Shown one piece after another: positions 54,638 to 64,000 of a DNA stretch of 64,000 bases. A program made the position numbers and the translations under genes. Source of the stretch: Beverwykella pulmonaria (lineage: Eukaryota; Ascomycota; Dothideomycetes; Pleosporales; Melanommataceae); the NCBI GenBank assembly GCA_001599595.1, contig BCHH01000010.1, forward strand, positions 1,619,035-1,683,034. The letters run 5' to 3'. Position 1 is the stretch's first letter. Each line of letters starts with the position of its first letter. The notes under the pieces were generated by a model. The model made no database searches and was not told the DNA's origin. It saw only the letters and a program-made list of their open reading frames with translations.

Positions 54638-57600
54638 ACTGATTTCTTCAATGCAAAGTAATGTGTAAAATAGTGTCATCACGACATTTTCAAGCCAACA
54701 TTTATACGCTTCAAACCTTGGTATAAAAGATGTTGTTTTCAGGGCGAGGCACGATAGGGGCAGGGGTGTCGAGGTGCTCTTTCCAACGTCGGCGTTTAAT
54801 CGATTGCGTTGACTCTCATATGCATTTAATTAATCACCAGATGATGAATCAGAACTCAGTGCCTCACATATTTGTTATCTTTCTGCAGAGACTTTCGACA
54901 GTAAGCGCGCATCTGGGTATGCTTTCTACCGCTACGCCGCATGCACCAATATCAAACGACTACCGGCCATAAGCATCCGTCGACATGGGATCACATCACC
55001 GTAGTCTTAGCGCCACGCATATATATTGGAACATATTTGTATCAATGGACTGTGCCGTACGCAAATGCTGCGGAGTTGAGCAGTGCCTGGAGCGAGTCCT
55101 CAACTGGTAATTGCAACATAAATTAAGAATACCCAATTCAAACAACTCAATCTACTGCTCACCTCAAGCTCCTCAGTTCTACTTGTTTTATAGCTACAAT
55201 GATTTCTAAAGACTATACTCAACTTGCATCCGATGAAGTTGATGGATGGTTTCGTGCAAGAGTCACACCCCAAACAATTACAAGGTTGTAATGCCCTCAT
55301 GCGTGTTGTGGCGTACTACTTTCTTCTACTTTCAAATATCATATCCGTATCGCCCTGGTATAAAATAACCCAAGCTATCTCAAACAACACCGTCGACTGA
55401 GTACCACTACACCTAGTGTATTTTAAGTGAAATCCGCTCGATAATGTTTCTAAAAGATTCCCGTAACTAAAATCGTTCAGTGCCCGCACGAGACGCAATT
55501 CAGTATGAGAAAAGACGTCTTTGGAGGAATATCGACGGGCCAAACATATTCACTGGGCAGCCCAGATCTGATTTTGACCGAGCCTAGAGGGAAATAGTTT
55601 GTCACGGTAAGTGGAAGCATTCAATCATCTGATGGGTAAATGTGTATATAAGGAGTGTGAAAGCAGTGACACGCTGACTGCTCGTACGATGACTATATAT
55701 ACCCATGAAGGGGAGGTAGCTAGAATAGGACATGCGGTAGACCACGTGCGACTCGTGACGTAAACTTGGGTGCAACCAACGATGTCATGACCGGAGACGC
55801 AGCAGATGTCTCGCACGACGAGAAGATAATCCAAATTGTAAGTAAAGAAATCACCAAGCTTAGTAAAAAGAACCGGCAGTGGGATGGTGCTCAAGGTAAT
55901 GAATGTCGCCGTCCACCTCTGTGTGATGTGACCATTGATGATTTCATGGCGCACCCCGGATTAGACTGCGATCGGGATTTGTGGAGGACGAAGTCACTCG
56001 CGCGGTACGGGAGACATTGGATGGTCTGGCAATGAAATAGTGAAGTCTGCTGATGAGGAGCAGGAATTGGCAGACGAGAGCCCAATCGACAAGAACAGCA
56101 GCAACAGTAAAGCCGGCAAAGCCAAGGCCGAGAAAAGGAAGAAATTTTTATACAAAAACGGAACGAAATTATATAAGACCAAGAAGGAGGGATGAAATTT
56201 GCGACAACGGTAATGGCGGTGGTGGCGACGAGGAATAGAGCTGCTGAAAACTGGGAGAGATATGAAGAGAAGATGAGAGTGAGATGGTTTCCTGCAGTTC
56301 GGACTCTAGCTTGAAAGCAAGCAGCTGGCTCAAAGCTCAACATGGTATAGAAACAATTTTGCAATTTTGTTATATTTTGCTGCGTGCACAAGACATTGGT
56401 TAGGAATAAGACTAGCGAAAACTTTATTGAATGAATTGCATTAACCTCATGTCACTAGGAATAAACGGCGATGTGGCATGATATATGTGATGAGATTTGA
56501 TAGAAAAGGGTAACTAAGGAAAGCAGGAAACCCTTGCCTTGCTGGTAGTGAACTTGTTAACCGCTTGAGCGGGGCATAAATCACAGTTGAACAAATGGAT
56601 ACGGACGAAATGTCGCATAGCCAGAAGACACTATGATTATCTAGAGGAATTCAGAAGACGCAATGTTACCGTGAAACGATAGACCGTTGTCCAAAAGCTT
56701 ATGACTCGAGGATGCAGAAAGTAGTCGCCGTGCATCACGCACGGTCCTCGCCTGAATTCCCATCCATCCGAAATATTGCCAACATCCAACGTCTCCAACG
56801 TCCTTCTCTCTTGTGTCAGTTTGTTGGAAACACATCATGCCTAGTATCATAAGCTCCTCTTAATTCAATGATTGTGCCATGACGATGTGGCTCGCTAGAC
56901 GACCATAGCAGACCCTTCTCTCACATCATCCAACCACATCCGAAGTCCCGACTTCCCCCACGAGCTGTAATTAAAGCGAGAAGCCGTTCTGCATTTCTCG
57001 CCTTGACTGCCGGCACTATTGTGACAGGATCTTCGGCACTGCGCGCGGAGGTTAAGACGACACCCTGCATCACCCTCAGACGCCTAGCAAAACCTTATTG
57101 CCATGTGAACTAGCATTTTGAAAGGTATATCCGAAGATAGGCCGGATCCACATCTATACATCTAACAACAAAATCTTAAGTCCCAAAAATCTGCAGGGAC
57201 GTCTAGTAGAATAATATTCCTATCCTGGAGGAATTTTGATGATATTTTATTGTGGCGCGGTTATATTCAGGGCTGAATTTAAATGCACACCTCAAGAAAA
57301 TGCATAAAGAACAATACTAGCTCCTTCGTAACACTCGGAAGTCTACAAACCTTATCTGAAGCCAACTCCACGCCGTCCAAACTCTCTCACTGCCCTGCAG
57401 CTGATGATTGGCTTTCAAACTTACTCGCGGGTAGGGAACGTGGCATGGCGATGATGCTCACGCGTCGCTATCTAGATGTCAGTTACCGGTTTGACAAGGT
57501 TTTTGCCAATTATGCCACAGGCGAGCAGCCAACGCAAACATCTGGTTCGTTATACACAGCTAGCCAACAACTTACCGGCCCCGCAAGGAAATGCGCTTTG

Positions 57601-58425
57601 AACAACTCCGGGCATTTGAAGAAATGAAGCGGGAAGAAATGGATCGCCGCTTGATCACTGCAGGGATTTCATAAACTATGCACCAGCTCACATAGACGAG
57701 TTCCAGGCAGGGTTACTTAGCGATCCTAGTAATTTGGAGTCATTGGCTGTCTCTTCATGGATATTCAGTGTCTAAATCGTTGTCATAATGAGCACAATTG
57801 AGATTGAGCACATGACTAGAAGCTTCTGAGGCTCAAGTGTGAGGCGCATTTGGTTCTCCTACCTGAAACGTCCAAAACACTGCTGCTGCAGATCATCGAT
57901 AGCACGCAGAGCTTTAAACTTCGAACCACTACTTATATCTAGAAACAGGAATGTCACGAGTTCCCCTGGATAAGCGCTGCAGCCGGATGCCGCCCACTAT
58001 GGAAACCAAGTCTTCAGGATGCGCCGATGCTGATATTTGTCCGCTATCTGGGCATATTATGTTTTGCCCTTTGCTAATAGACCAATGGACGATCGCCAGA
58101 ATGAGCGAGGGCAGGGGTTTTGCCAAGCGTTCTTGAGGCTGTTCATTTGCCGATATCAACGATCTAAGATCTAGTACTTGCACTGCGGGAGAGTTCGCTT
58201 GTGGCGCTGGTTTAATGCAAAGCGGAAGAGTGCCATGTGGTGGCTCCACATTTGGCACAGGACACTTACAGTCTTCGACTCCCCACTTCAGAATCAGCGT
58301 CGAATTCAACCGCAGGGACGCACTTTGTAATCTTACCTTTATTTACACCTCATCCTGTATATACTGGCTGCCTCACTCCAAGAGAGCTTTCAGAGAAAGC
58401 GCTCGAAGTGAGCCTCCGTTCTGTC
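54638..58425. other. 3.8-kb gene-poor block
   Basis: No gene here can be defended. The best candidate is a plus-strand frame from about 55787 (ATG; MTGDAADVSHDEKIIQ) to 56035, with a Lys-rich continuation (AEKRKKFLYKNGTKLYK) in another phase to 56193; it may be a small gene with introns or a relic. A frame at 57283-57627 has no known domain. A minus frame at 57929-58309 overlaps the receptor upstream region and is not supported. Confidence 0.4.
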
Positions 58426-59900
58426 ATGGATGGTCATCAACACTATGGCACTGGTGCCACCCTCTCTGCCCGTGACGGCGGTCTCCACCCCCCTCTTTCC
58501 GTGGTCATCTCGTGGCCGGTACCGAATTACGACAACCCAACAACGAGAGACTGGACGGGGCCGGCAATACTAATCGGGGTCATGGCCTTGACACTTGTTA
58601 TCTTTTCGGCTCGAATATGGGCTCGGATGGTGGTAGGAAGGAACGCCGGACTGGACGATCTGCTGATGTCCATCGCGATTATTCCATTACTCGGGTTGAC
58701 AATTGCAGCAATCTTGGGTGAGCTCAGTATTCATCTATCACGCAAGAATGTGCTAACGACGAGCAGCAACCAGGATATACGGCTTCCAGTGGCATGTCTG
58801 GGAACAAACTCCCATGACACTTGTCACTTCACGAGAGGTATATTTCCATTCTCGTATAAGGTTGAGATGAGACTAATGACTCTCCAGATTAGTTTGGCTA
58901 TTGAAATCCTGTACCTGGCATCTACCTCGCTCATTAAGATCTCGATCCTTTGCTTTTACAGACGCATGACGAATGGGGCATTCTCGAGAATGTTCGTCTA
59001 CTGTGTCTGGGGAGCCATTGTATCAGTAATCTGTTACGCGGTCATATTTAGCTTTGTGATTATCTTCTCATGTAATCCTGCGGAAGGAAACTGGCGTCTT
59101 TTTGACTTTACGTATAGGTTGACACATGAGGTCAAGTGTTTTAACGAGGCAGCGCTGATCTTGTCTGTGGTCATCATCAGTACCGTACAGGATTTGATCA
59201 TATGCGCCCTACCTATCTTTCTCGTGTGGAACTTGCAGATCGGCAAGAGACAAAAGGCTGGATTGATCGGAATCTTCGGCCTGGGATTGTTGTGAGTGGA
59301 TGCACCCAAAGGTGGCTTGTTATGCTTTCGCTAAGACGTACCAGGACATGTGTGTGCGGAATAATGCGCACATACTACGCCATTTACGTCTACTATTACA
59401 CGTACGACATCACTTGGGTCGCCTTCTATGGGTGGATCTGGACCGCGCTTGAAGCCGACCTTGCAGTCATATGCGCCTCTGCCCCGGCCCTCAAGATCTT
59501 CTTCCGGCGGTACTTCAACTCCACTCTCTACTATACCGAAAACTCTAGCTACGGGAGAGGAAGGACACCGAAACCTGGGACAGCGAGCGCAGGCAATTCG
59601 GGCGGAATATCAAATATTGAAAGCCACAGATGGGAAACGAATCCGGTTCCCCTGTATCGGATCCAAGTAAGTACGGATATGAACATCTCTATCGAGGATC
59701 GAGCGGAGAGGATGAGTCAAGCAAGCGATTCTAGTATAAAGCAACTTACAGCATTGCCCCCACTATCAGTAGAAAAGGAAGGCTCGTCTCACTGGGCGGA
59801 AGGGTGTCGGACCCTTTGCGTGGCACTCAGACCAGGATCACAGGGCAGTGTGGATGACAAAATCTTGAACAGAGATATAGAAAGAGGTGAAAACAAATGA
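58426..59900 (+). CDS. Pth11-like rhodopsin-domain membrane protein (B)
   Basis: Second seven-helix fungal rhodopsin-domain protein, 440 aa. Exons 58426-58717, 58767-58837 (71 nt), 58888-59291 and 59345-59900. Helix 1 is GPAILIGVMALTLVIFSARI, then LDDLLMSIAIIPLLGLTIAA. Family marks are GFQWHVWE after splicing, ILYLASTSLIKISILCFYRR, CNPAEGNW with KCFNEAA (disulphide-type Cys pair), VQDLIICALPIFLVWNLQI and ITWVAFYGWIWTALEADLAVICA. The cytosolic tail of about 120 residues is Ser/Gly-rich. ATG 58426 (MDGHQHYGTG) precedes a short extracellular segment. A plasma-membrane sensing role is inferred from the family. The stop codon lies at the start of a tandem repeat. Confidence 0.83.
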
Positions 59901-59949
59901 GTTATATGTAACAAACGAGTTATATGTAACAAACGAGTTATATGTAAAC
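59899..59949 (+). repeat. 18-bp tandem repeat at the receptor stop codon
   Basis: The unit GAGTTATATGTAACAAAC occurs at 59899-59916 and 59917-59934, with a partial third at 59935-59949. The last two bases of the TGA stop are the first bases of unit 1. Confidence 0.9.
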
Positions 59950-60033
59950 GGACTTCATTATTGTCCTGGTGCGCCGAGGTACGTGGCCATAAATTATTAT
60001 TGTCGTTGAGTACTAAACCGATGAACAGAATCC

Positions 60034-60639
60034 TTAAGACCCACCTGGTGCGGCTGCCAGTGATGCAGTTGGCATCCCCATTATGTTCCCAAAGTCATTG
60101 GCATAGTGCGGCTTTCCAAAGGCAACCTTTCGTACCTGCTGGAGAAGATCCTCTGGAGTACTCTTGGACGGCACGAATACCAACCCTGCATCCACGGCCG
60201 CCTTCTCGGTCCCGATATAGTTCCCCTGGGAATCTTTCGCATAAAATTTGAGATAGTGCGCCCGCGGCATTTTGCGCGCGATGACTGTATGAGAGGTCTT
60301 CACCGGCTTGCCGAGAAAGACGCTCCTAAACGACTGCTTTTCGTGGGTATGAATCATGGGAACTAGGATGGACTCATTGGGGTCGCCTATTAGCAGCGCG
60401 TGGACGTCTTCTTCGACGACATCGTTCAGCGACTTGTGCTGCGCCGGTGCAGATGCGGAACTCGTATTAGGTCTGCCCGTGTTAATTGGCACCTACGCGC
60501 GTGGAACCCCTCGAAAAACTTACCCACTATTCATCCCAGCTTCCTGCTCTTTACCCGTCGACTGGGGAGACTTCGAAGCATCAGCAAAGCCACCGTCGCC
60601 TTGCTTCGTTACATCGACATATTGTTCTTTTCCGGACAT
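60034..60639 (-). CDS. Small conserved-looking protein of unknown function
   Basis: Two exons, 60639-60524 and 60472-60034, give 184 aa. The intron (GTAAGT...GGCAG) is phase-consistent, joining MNSG to PNTSSASAP. The N-terminus is polar and acidic (MSGKEQYVDVTKQGDGGFAD). The body has regular strand-like blocks ESILVPMIHTHEKQSF, KTSHTVIARKMPRAHYLKFY and AAVDAGLVFVPSKSTPEDLL, and the C-terminus is Gly/Ala-rich. No signal peptide or membrane helix. I do not recognise the family; the clean splice and composition argue for a real gene. Confidence 0.6.
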
Positions 60640-61258
60640 GCTCTATTTGAAGATGGTTATGTGGGTTTGGGTTGAATATGGATTGGATATTTGATGAATA
60701 CGGTCCCACAGTTGGGATCACGCTTGTTTATATGCTGTTAGGCGCACCGAATGGGGCGCAATCGGTCGGTCGAAGCTTACCTCGGAGCGTGGCGCAAACA
60801 GGGCCGTGAGTGCCAATAGAGGCGGAGCCTCAGGTCCGGAGGCAACAGTGTCACAGATTCGAATCGATAGATTTCTAGTTGGCGGAGGATGGAGGACGCC
60901 TGAGGGAACTTGGAATTGGACGGCAGCGGCAGGCACAGCCTCTTTAGAACAAATTGCTACTATTACTACGGGGGAGTCCATTTTCTGGTAGATCGAAGCA
61001 ATGCCGATATTTTTGATCTGATGAATATGTCAATTTGACTACGAAGTGATTCTATTCCTTCTAGCCCTTCTATGCATAGAGGCGGCTGGCTGCTGATTGG
61101 CTGGAGTAACAGCAAGTCAATTGTTCTTCCGAAAGTTCCCCGCAGCCCCTCTTTTTCCCAAAGCTTGAGCTTTCGATCATTACTCAACCTCAACGATCTC
61201 TACCATGACCCCTCAACTCTTGTTCCCCTTTCTGACCTGCCATTACCCACCATAACCC
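60640..61258. promoter_or_regulatory. Divergent upstream region with a possible short ORF
   Basis: About 620 nt separate the small gene (minus) from the nitrilase (plus). A minus-strand frame 60981-60781, with a donor GTAAGC and a possible second exon 60734-60657, could encode about 90 aa, but it ends 18 nt before the next start and has no domain, so it is not called as a gene. Confidence 0.4.
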
Positions 61259-62551
61259 ATGAACATGCCACAAAAACTCAAACTCGCCTCCGCGCAATCC
61301 CGCACCCTTTCCACCACCGCCGAAACCCTGCACGCGCTCGAACAAACCACCAAGACTGCCGCCCAGCAGAACGTCGACCTCATTCTTTTCCCCGAAGCCT
61401 ACCTCGGCGGCTACCCTCGAACATGTACCTTCGGCAACAATGCAATTGGCGCCCGGGCTCCTGAGGGCCGTGAGCAATTCCTCCAATACTTGCACGCAGC
61501 GGTGGATCTAGGCGACACACCTCAAGGCGCAGGCGATGACTGGATAAATAAGAAACTGCCATTACCCAGAGACAAAAAATACCGCGGCGACGGCACGCGC
61601 GAGGAGTTAGAGCGCATCGCGCGAGAGACGGGCGTCTTCATTGTGACGGGACTCGTCGAGCGAGCCGGCGGGACACTGTACTGCGACGTCGTTTACGTGT
61701 GTCCGCGGTACGGCATCCTGGGAAAGAGGAGAAAAGTCATGCCTACCGCGACGGAGCGCCTGATTTGGGGCCAGGGCTCGCCTTCCACGCTGCGGGCGGT
61801 TACTACGGAGATCAAAGGCGTGAGGCTGTGTATGGCAGCCGCGATTTGCTGGGAGAATTATATGCCCTTGCTGAGACACTCGCTATATTCTCAGAATGTG
61901 AATTTGTGGTTTGCGCCTACGGCAGATGCAAGGGAGACGTGGGCGGGGTTGATGACGACTGTGGGAGTAGAGGGGAGGTGTTTTGTGGTCAGCGCGAATC
62001 AATGCGTTAGGAAGAAGAACTTGCCCAAGTGGATTACGGGAGAAACGCCGACTTCGAAGGGAGAAGTGCAAACGAACGGAACGCAGTCGCACCCCGTTGA
62101 ACAGCGCCATCCAACAGGACGACGAAGGAGCACCATTACCCTCACAGAAGACAAACACGAAATCTGCTGGCCCATCGTCGACCCCATTCCAGAAGCCTCT
62201 TCCCAACCAGCCAATGGCGACACCTCTGCTATCGAAGACGACAGTATCAGTCCTACGACATCCAGCTTCCCCCCTCCAAAGCCCATACTCAAGTCCCACT
62301 CCCGCCCACAGCTATCAGCCGGTGGCGACGAGTTCGTCTGCCGTGGCGGGTCTTGCATCATCTCCCCCATGGGCGAGATTCTTGCCGGCCCGCTTTGGGA
62401 GGTTGAAGATGGAGGGGTTCTAGTCTGTGAGGTTGATTTCGAAGATTGTGAGAGGGGGAGGCTGGATTTGGATGTTGCGGGGAGTTATTCGAGGATGGAT
62501 AGCTTTCATTTGAGTGTTGATGGGCTGGACTTGAGTCCACCGCCTTGGTAA
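61259..62551 (+). CDS. Nitrilase
   Basis: Carbon-nitrogen hydrolase superfamily, nitrilase branch: hydrolyses nitriles (R-CN) to acid and ammonia. Intronless, 430 aa. The catalytic triad is visible: Glu in [14 protein letters not shown], Lys in [17 protein letters not shown] and Cys in [13 protein letters not shown]. The following [11 protein letters not shown] and [17 protein letters not shown] segments are typical. Between the latter and the C-terminal [20 protein letters not shown] strand lies an insertion of about 95 residues rich in Ser/Thr/Pro/Glu. There is no donor/acceptor pair obvious enough to call the insert an intron. A second ATG six bases on (MPQKLKLA) is an equally possible start. 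Fungal nitrilases act on aromatic or cyanogenic nitriles; the substrate here is unknown. Confidence 0.9.
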   Translation: MNMPQKLKLASAQSRTLSTTAETLHALEQTTKTAAQQNVDLILFPEAYLGGYPRTCTFGNNAIGARAPEGREQFLQYLHAAVDLGDTPQGAGDDWINKKLPLPRDKKYRGDGTREELERIARETGVFIVTGLVERAGGTLYCDVVYVCPRYGILGKRRKVMPTATERLIWGQGSPSTLRAVTTEIKGVRLCMAAAICWENYMPLLRHSLYSQNVNLWFAPTADARETWAGLMTTVGVEGRCFVVSANQCVRKKNLPKWITGETPTSKGEVQTNGTQSHPVEQRHPTGRRRSTITLTEDKHEICWPIVDPIPEASSQPANGDTSAIEDDSISPTTSSFPPPKPILKSHSRPQLSAGGDEFVCRGGSCIISPMGEILAGPLWEVEDGGVLVCEVDFEDCERGRLDLDVAGSYSRMDSFHLSVDGLDLSPPPW

Positions 62552-64000
62552 AGTGTTGTAGTTTCTGATGCAGAGTCGAATTTTGTACCCCAATACTCAA
62601 GATTGAATATACATTCTGTACGCAGGGTGGTAATAAGTCTCGTAGGTATGATGTATGCAATATAAAGCTGATACAGTATATAGTATAGCGGACTAGTGTC
62701 CTGGGCTTACGCATTCTCTCTTTTTACGTCATGTTACGCTAGCATAACTGTTCCCAAATGTATATAGATGGATTATAACATAATTGAAAACCTGACACTC
62801 CGTTATTTTCAGTTCCTGATGTCATGCACACGCTAGTTTTAGCCATGACCGGTAGAACGGGTTGATTTCTTTCTTCGAGAAATGCTCACAATTGGAGTTG
62901 GCGAGTGACGCTGCAGAAACTTAGGACGTGATTCTTTGCACATCTGCGAAATCTTCATAGATGTCTGTTCGTAGTTGTGCAGGTATGAGACCAGCGCTTA
63001 GAGGAAGCAATTGACTCTACATCAAGGGTGTCAACGATTTCACATAGGGTCTATATAGGGCCCTCAGCGGTAGCCTGTTCAGCCTCATGATGTCCAATAG
63101 GCGGTCAGTCTCTGCACCTCCATCAAACATCCTACAGTGTATTTGGCTCAACATGGAACAGAGAGCAAGGTATCATAAGTGAGATGATAGAGAGGCTCTG
63201 GTTGTTCGTCTAGGCTAGGATTAGGCTTCTAAATTTTGACTGGCCACTCAATATTCGGCTAGCCTTCCAAAATAGGACTCGAGCTAGGGATTTAGTTAGC
63301 ATCTTACCCTAAATCTAGACCATGCTAATATAGATGGTCAGGTACAGCTCACTTGCGACAAAAAGTTCAGTCTTGGAGGGTCCTACAGGATAACACCGGA
63401 GGGATCGGAGCCGAGATGACCGTTTCTGAAACTTGAGCGACAAACCATATTCACTAATAGACATTTGATGCAATAAACTCTAAAATTACTTCCGTCTAGC
63501 AGTCAATACTATGCAGCTCATAAATCTGTAAATCGGTTTCTAAGTATATATCTCACAATGATAATACCATGCGAAGATTAGAAACGGCGGTATCTACTAA
63601 AACTCAGTGTATGTTCTAGATTCAGCAACGTATTCCTGGAGAATGAGTATCGCTTGCAGGTTGCGGATATCACGAGTTGCTGCCAGTGGAGAGTTTAGTT
63701 GAACTCGAATGCGACGCTGTTGACCCGCGGAACTCTACCCCGCCGTCTTCATCCTTTATTCACTGACCGTCAACTTCTCAGACACTCCCTACCAGCTGCC
63801 ATCTTGCTATAATCAGAATGACCCCGTCTACAAATTCCTCAGACTGTTGATAGGGAGTCACGAATCTACACTTGTGAGAGGTGCAGTCGTTGCTAGATCA
63901 GTCGCCATCCCGATGCTCATAGTGGTGAGAATCATACAAGGGAAAGTCATAGGCTCGATTCTCACCGAGGAACAATATACGAGGATCGCTTGGGGTGGAG
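62552..64000. other. Gene-poor right edge
   Basis: The first 150 nt are the nitrilase 3' UTR. Beyond this no frame over about 60 codons, RNA gene or repeat was recognised. Mixed AT-rich sequence. Confidence 0.5.

Noticed and set aside
57929..58309. 126-codon minus-strand frame opposite the receptor upstream region
   Set aside because: No domain, no start context or splice support.
60657..60981. Two-exon minus-strand ORF of about 90 aa upstream of the small 184-aa gene
   Set aside because: It ends 18 nt before the next start codon, has no domain, and its composition is unconvincing. Kept only as a note.

Overview
The window is nuclear DNA of a filamentous ascomycete (Pezizomycotina; a dothideomycete-like fungus is my best guess, not proven). 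The evidence is short GT-AG introns of about 45-80 nt with CTAAC/CTAAT-like branch sites, housekeeping genes with typical filamentous-fungal architecture (TAF4, CPSF73/Ysh1, long-form tRNase Z), fungus-specific families (Pth11-like rhodopsin-domain proteins, DUF3431, small Cys-rich secreted proteins), and gene relics whose premature stops are nearly all of the CAA/CAG/CGA/TGG-to-stop kind expected from repeat-induced point mutation (RIP). Exon coordinates were built by hand by joining reading frames at splice sites that restore family motifs; no alignment was run.

Layout. 1-14.5 kb is mostly gene-dense: Ysh1 (-, 3' end off the window) and TAF4 (+) share a divergent promoter; then an eight-exon histidine acid phosphatase (-) divergent from a mitochondrial-type PPR protein (+); then a two-exon orphan (-) with a glycosylase-like N-terminal region and three C-terminal CCHC zinc knuckles. 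14.5-21.2 kb has almost no intact genes. It holds a decayed ORF divergent from the CCHC gene, a C2H2 tail fragment resembling DUF3435/FluG proteins, and short repeats. 21.2-28.9 kb returns to a core-like set: bZIP factor (+), tRNase Z (+) and a secreted 10-Cys protein (-). 29-45 kb is a mosaic of intact genes (alpha/beta hydrolase, Pth11-like receptor, DUF3431 protein, type I membrane protein, GNAT) separated by relics (DGAT2 pseudogene, rhodopsin-domain fragment, LaeA-like methyltransferase relic, a possible solo LTR). 45.6-49.6 kb has an APC permease (-) and a 2-hydroxyacid dehydrogenase (+) back to back. 50.6-54.6 kb has a GMC oxidoreductase (-), a dead methyltransferase (+) and an SDR (-), which looks like a decayed metabolic mini-cluster. 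54.6-58.4 kb is nearly empty. 58.4-62.6 kb carries a second Pth11-like receptor (+), a small conserved-looking protein (-) and a nitrilase (+). The last 1.4 kb shows nothing recognisable.

How the genes relate: Ysh1 and TAF4 act in mRNA 3'-end formation and transcription initiation, and tRNase Z in tRNA 3' processing. These are conserved functions and their neighbourhood is gene-dense. The accessory blocks combine sensing (two rhodopsin-domain proteins and a relic of a third), redox and modifying enzymes, secreted or surface proteins and dead genes, as expected of a fast-evolving compartment. The most unusual single object is the CCHC/glycosylase-like gene at 12.6-14.5 kb and its dead divergent neighbour.
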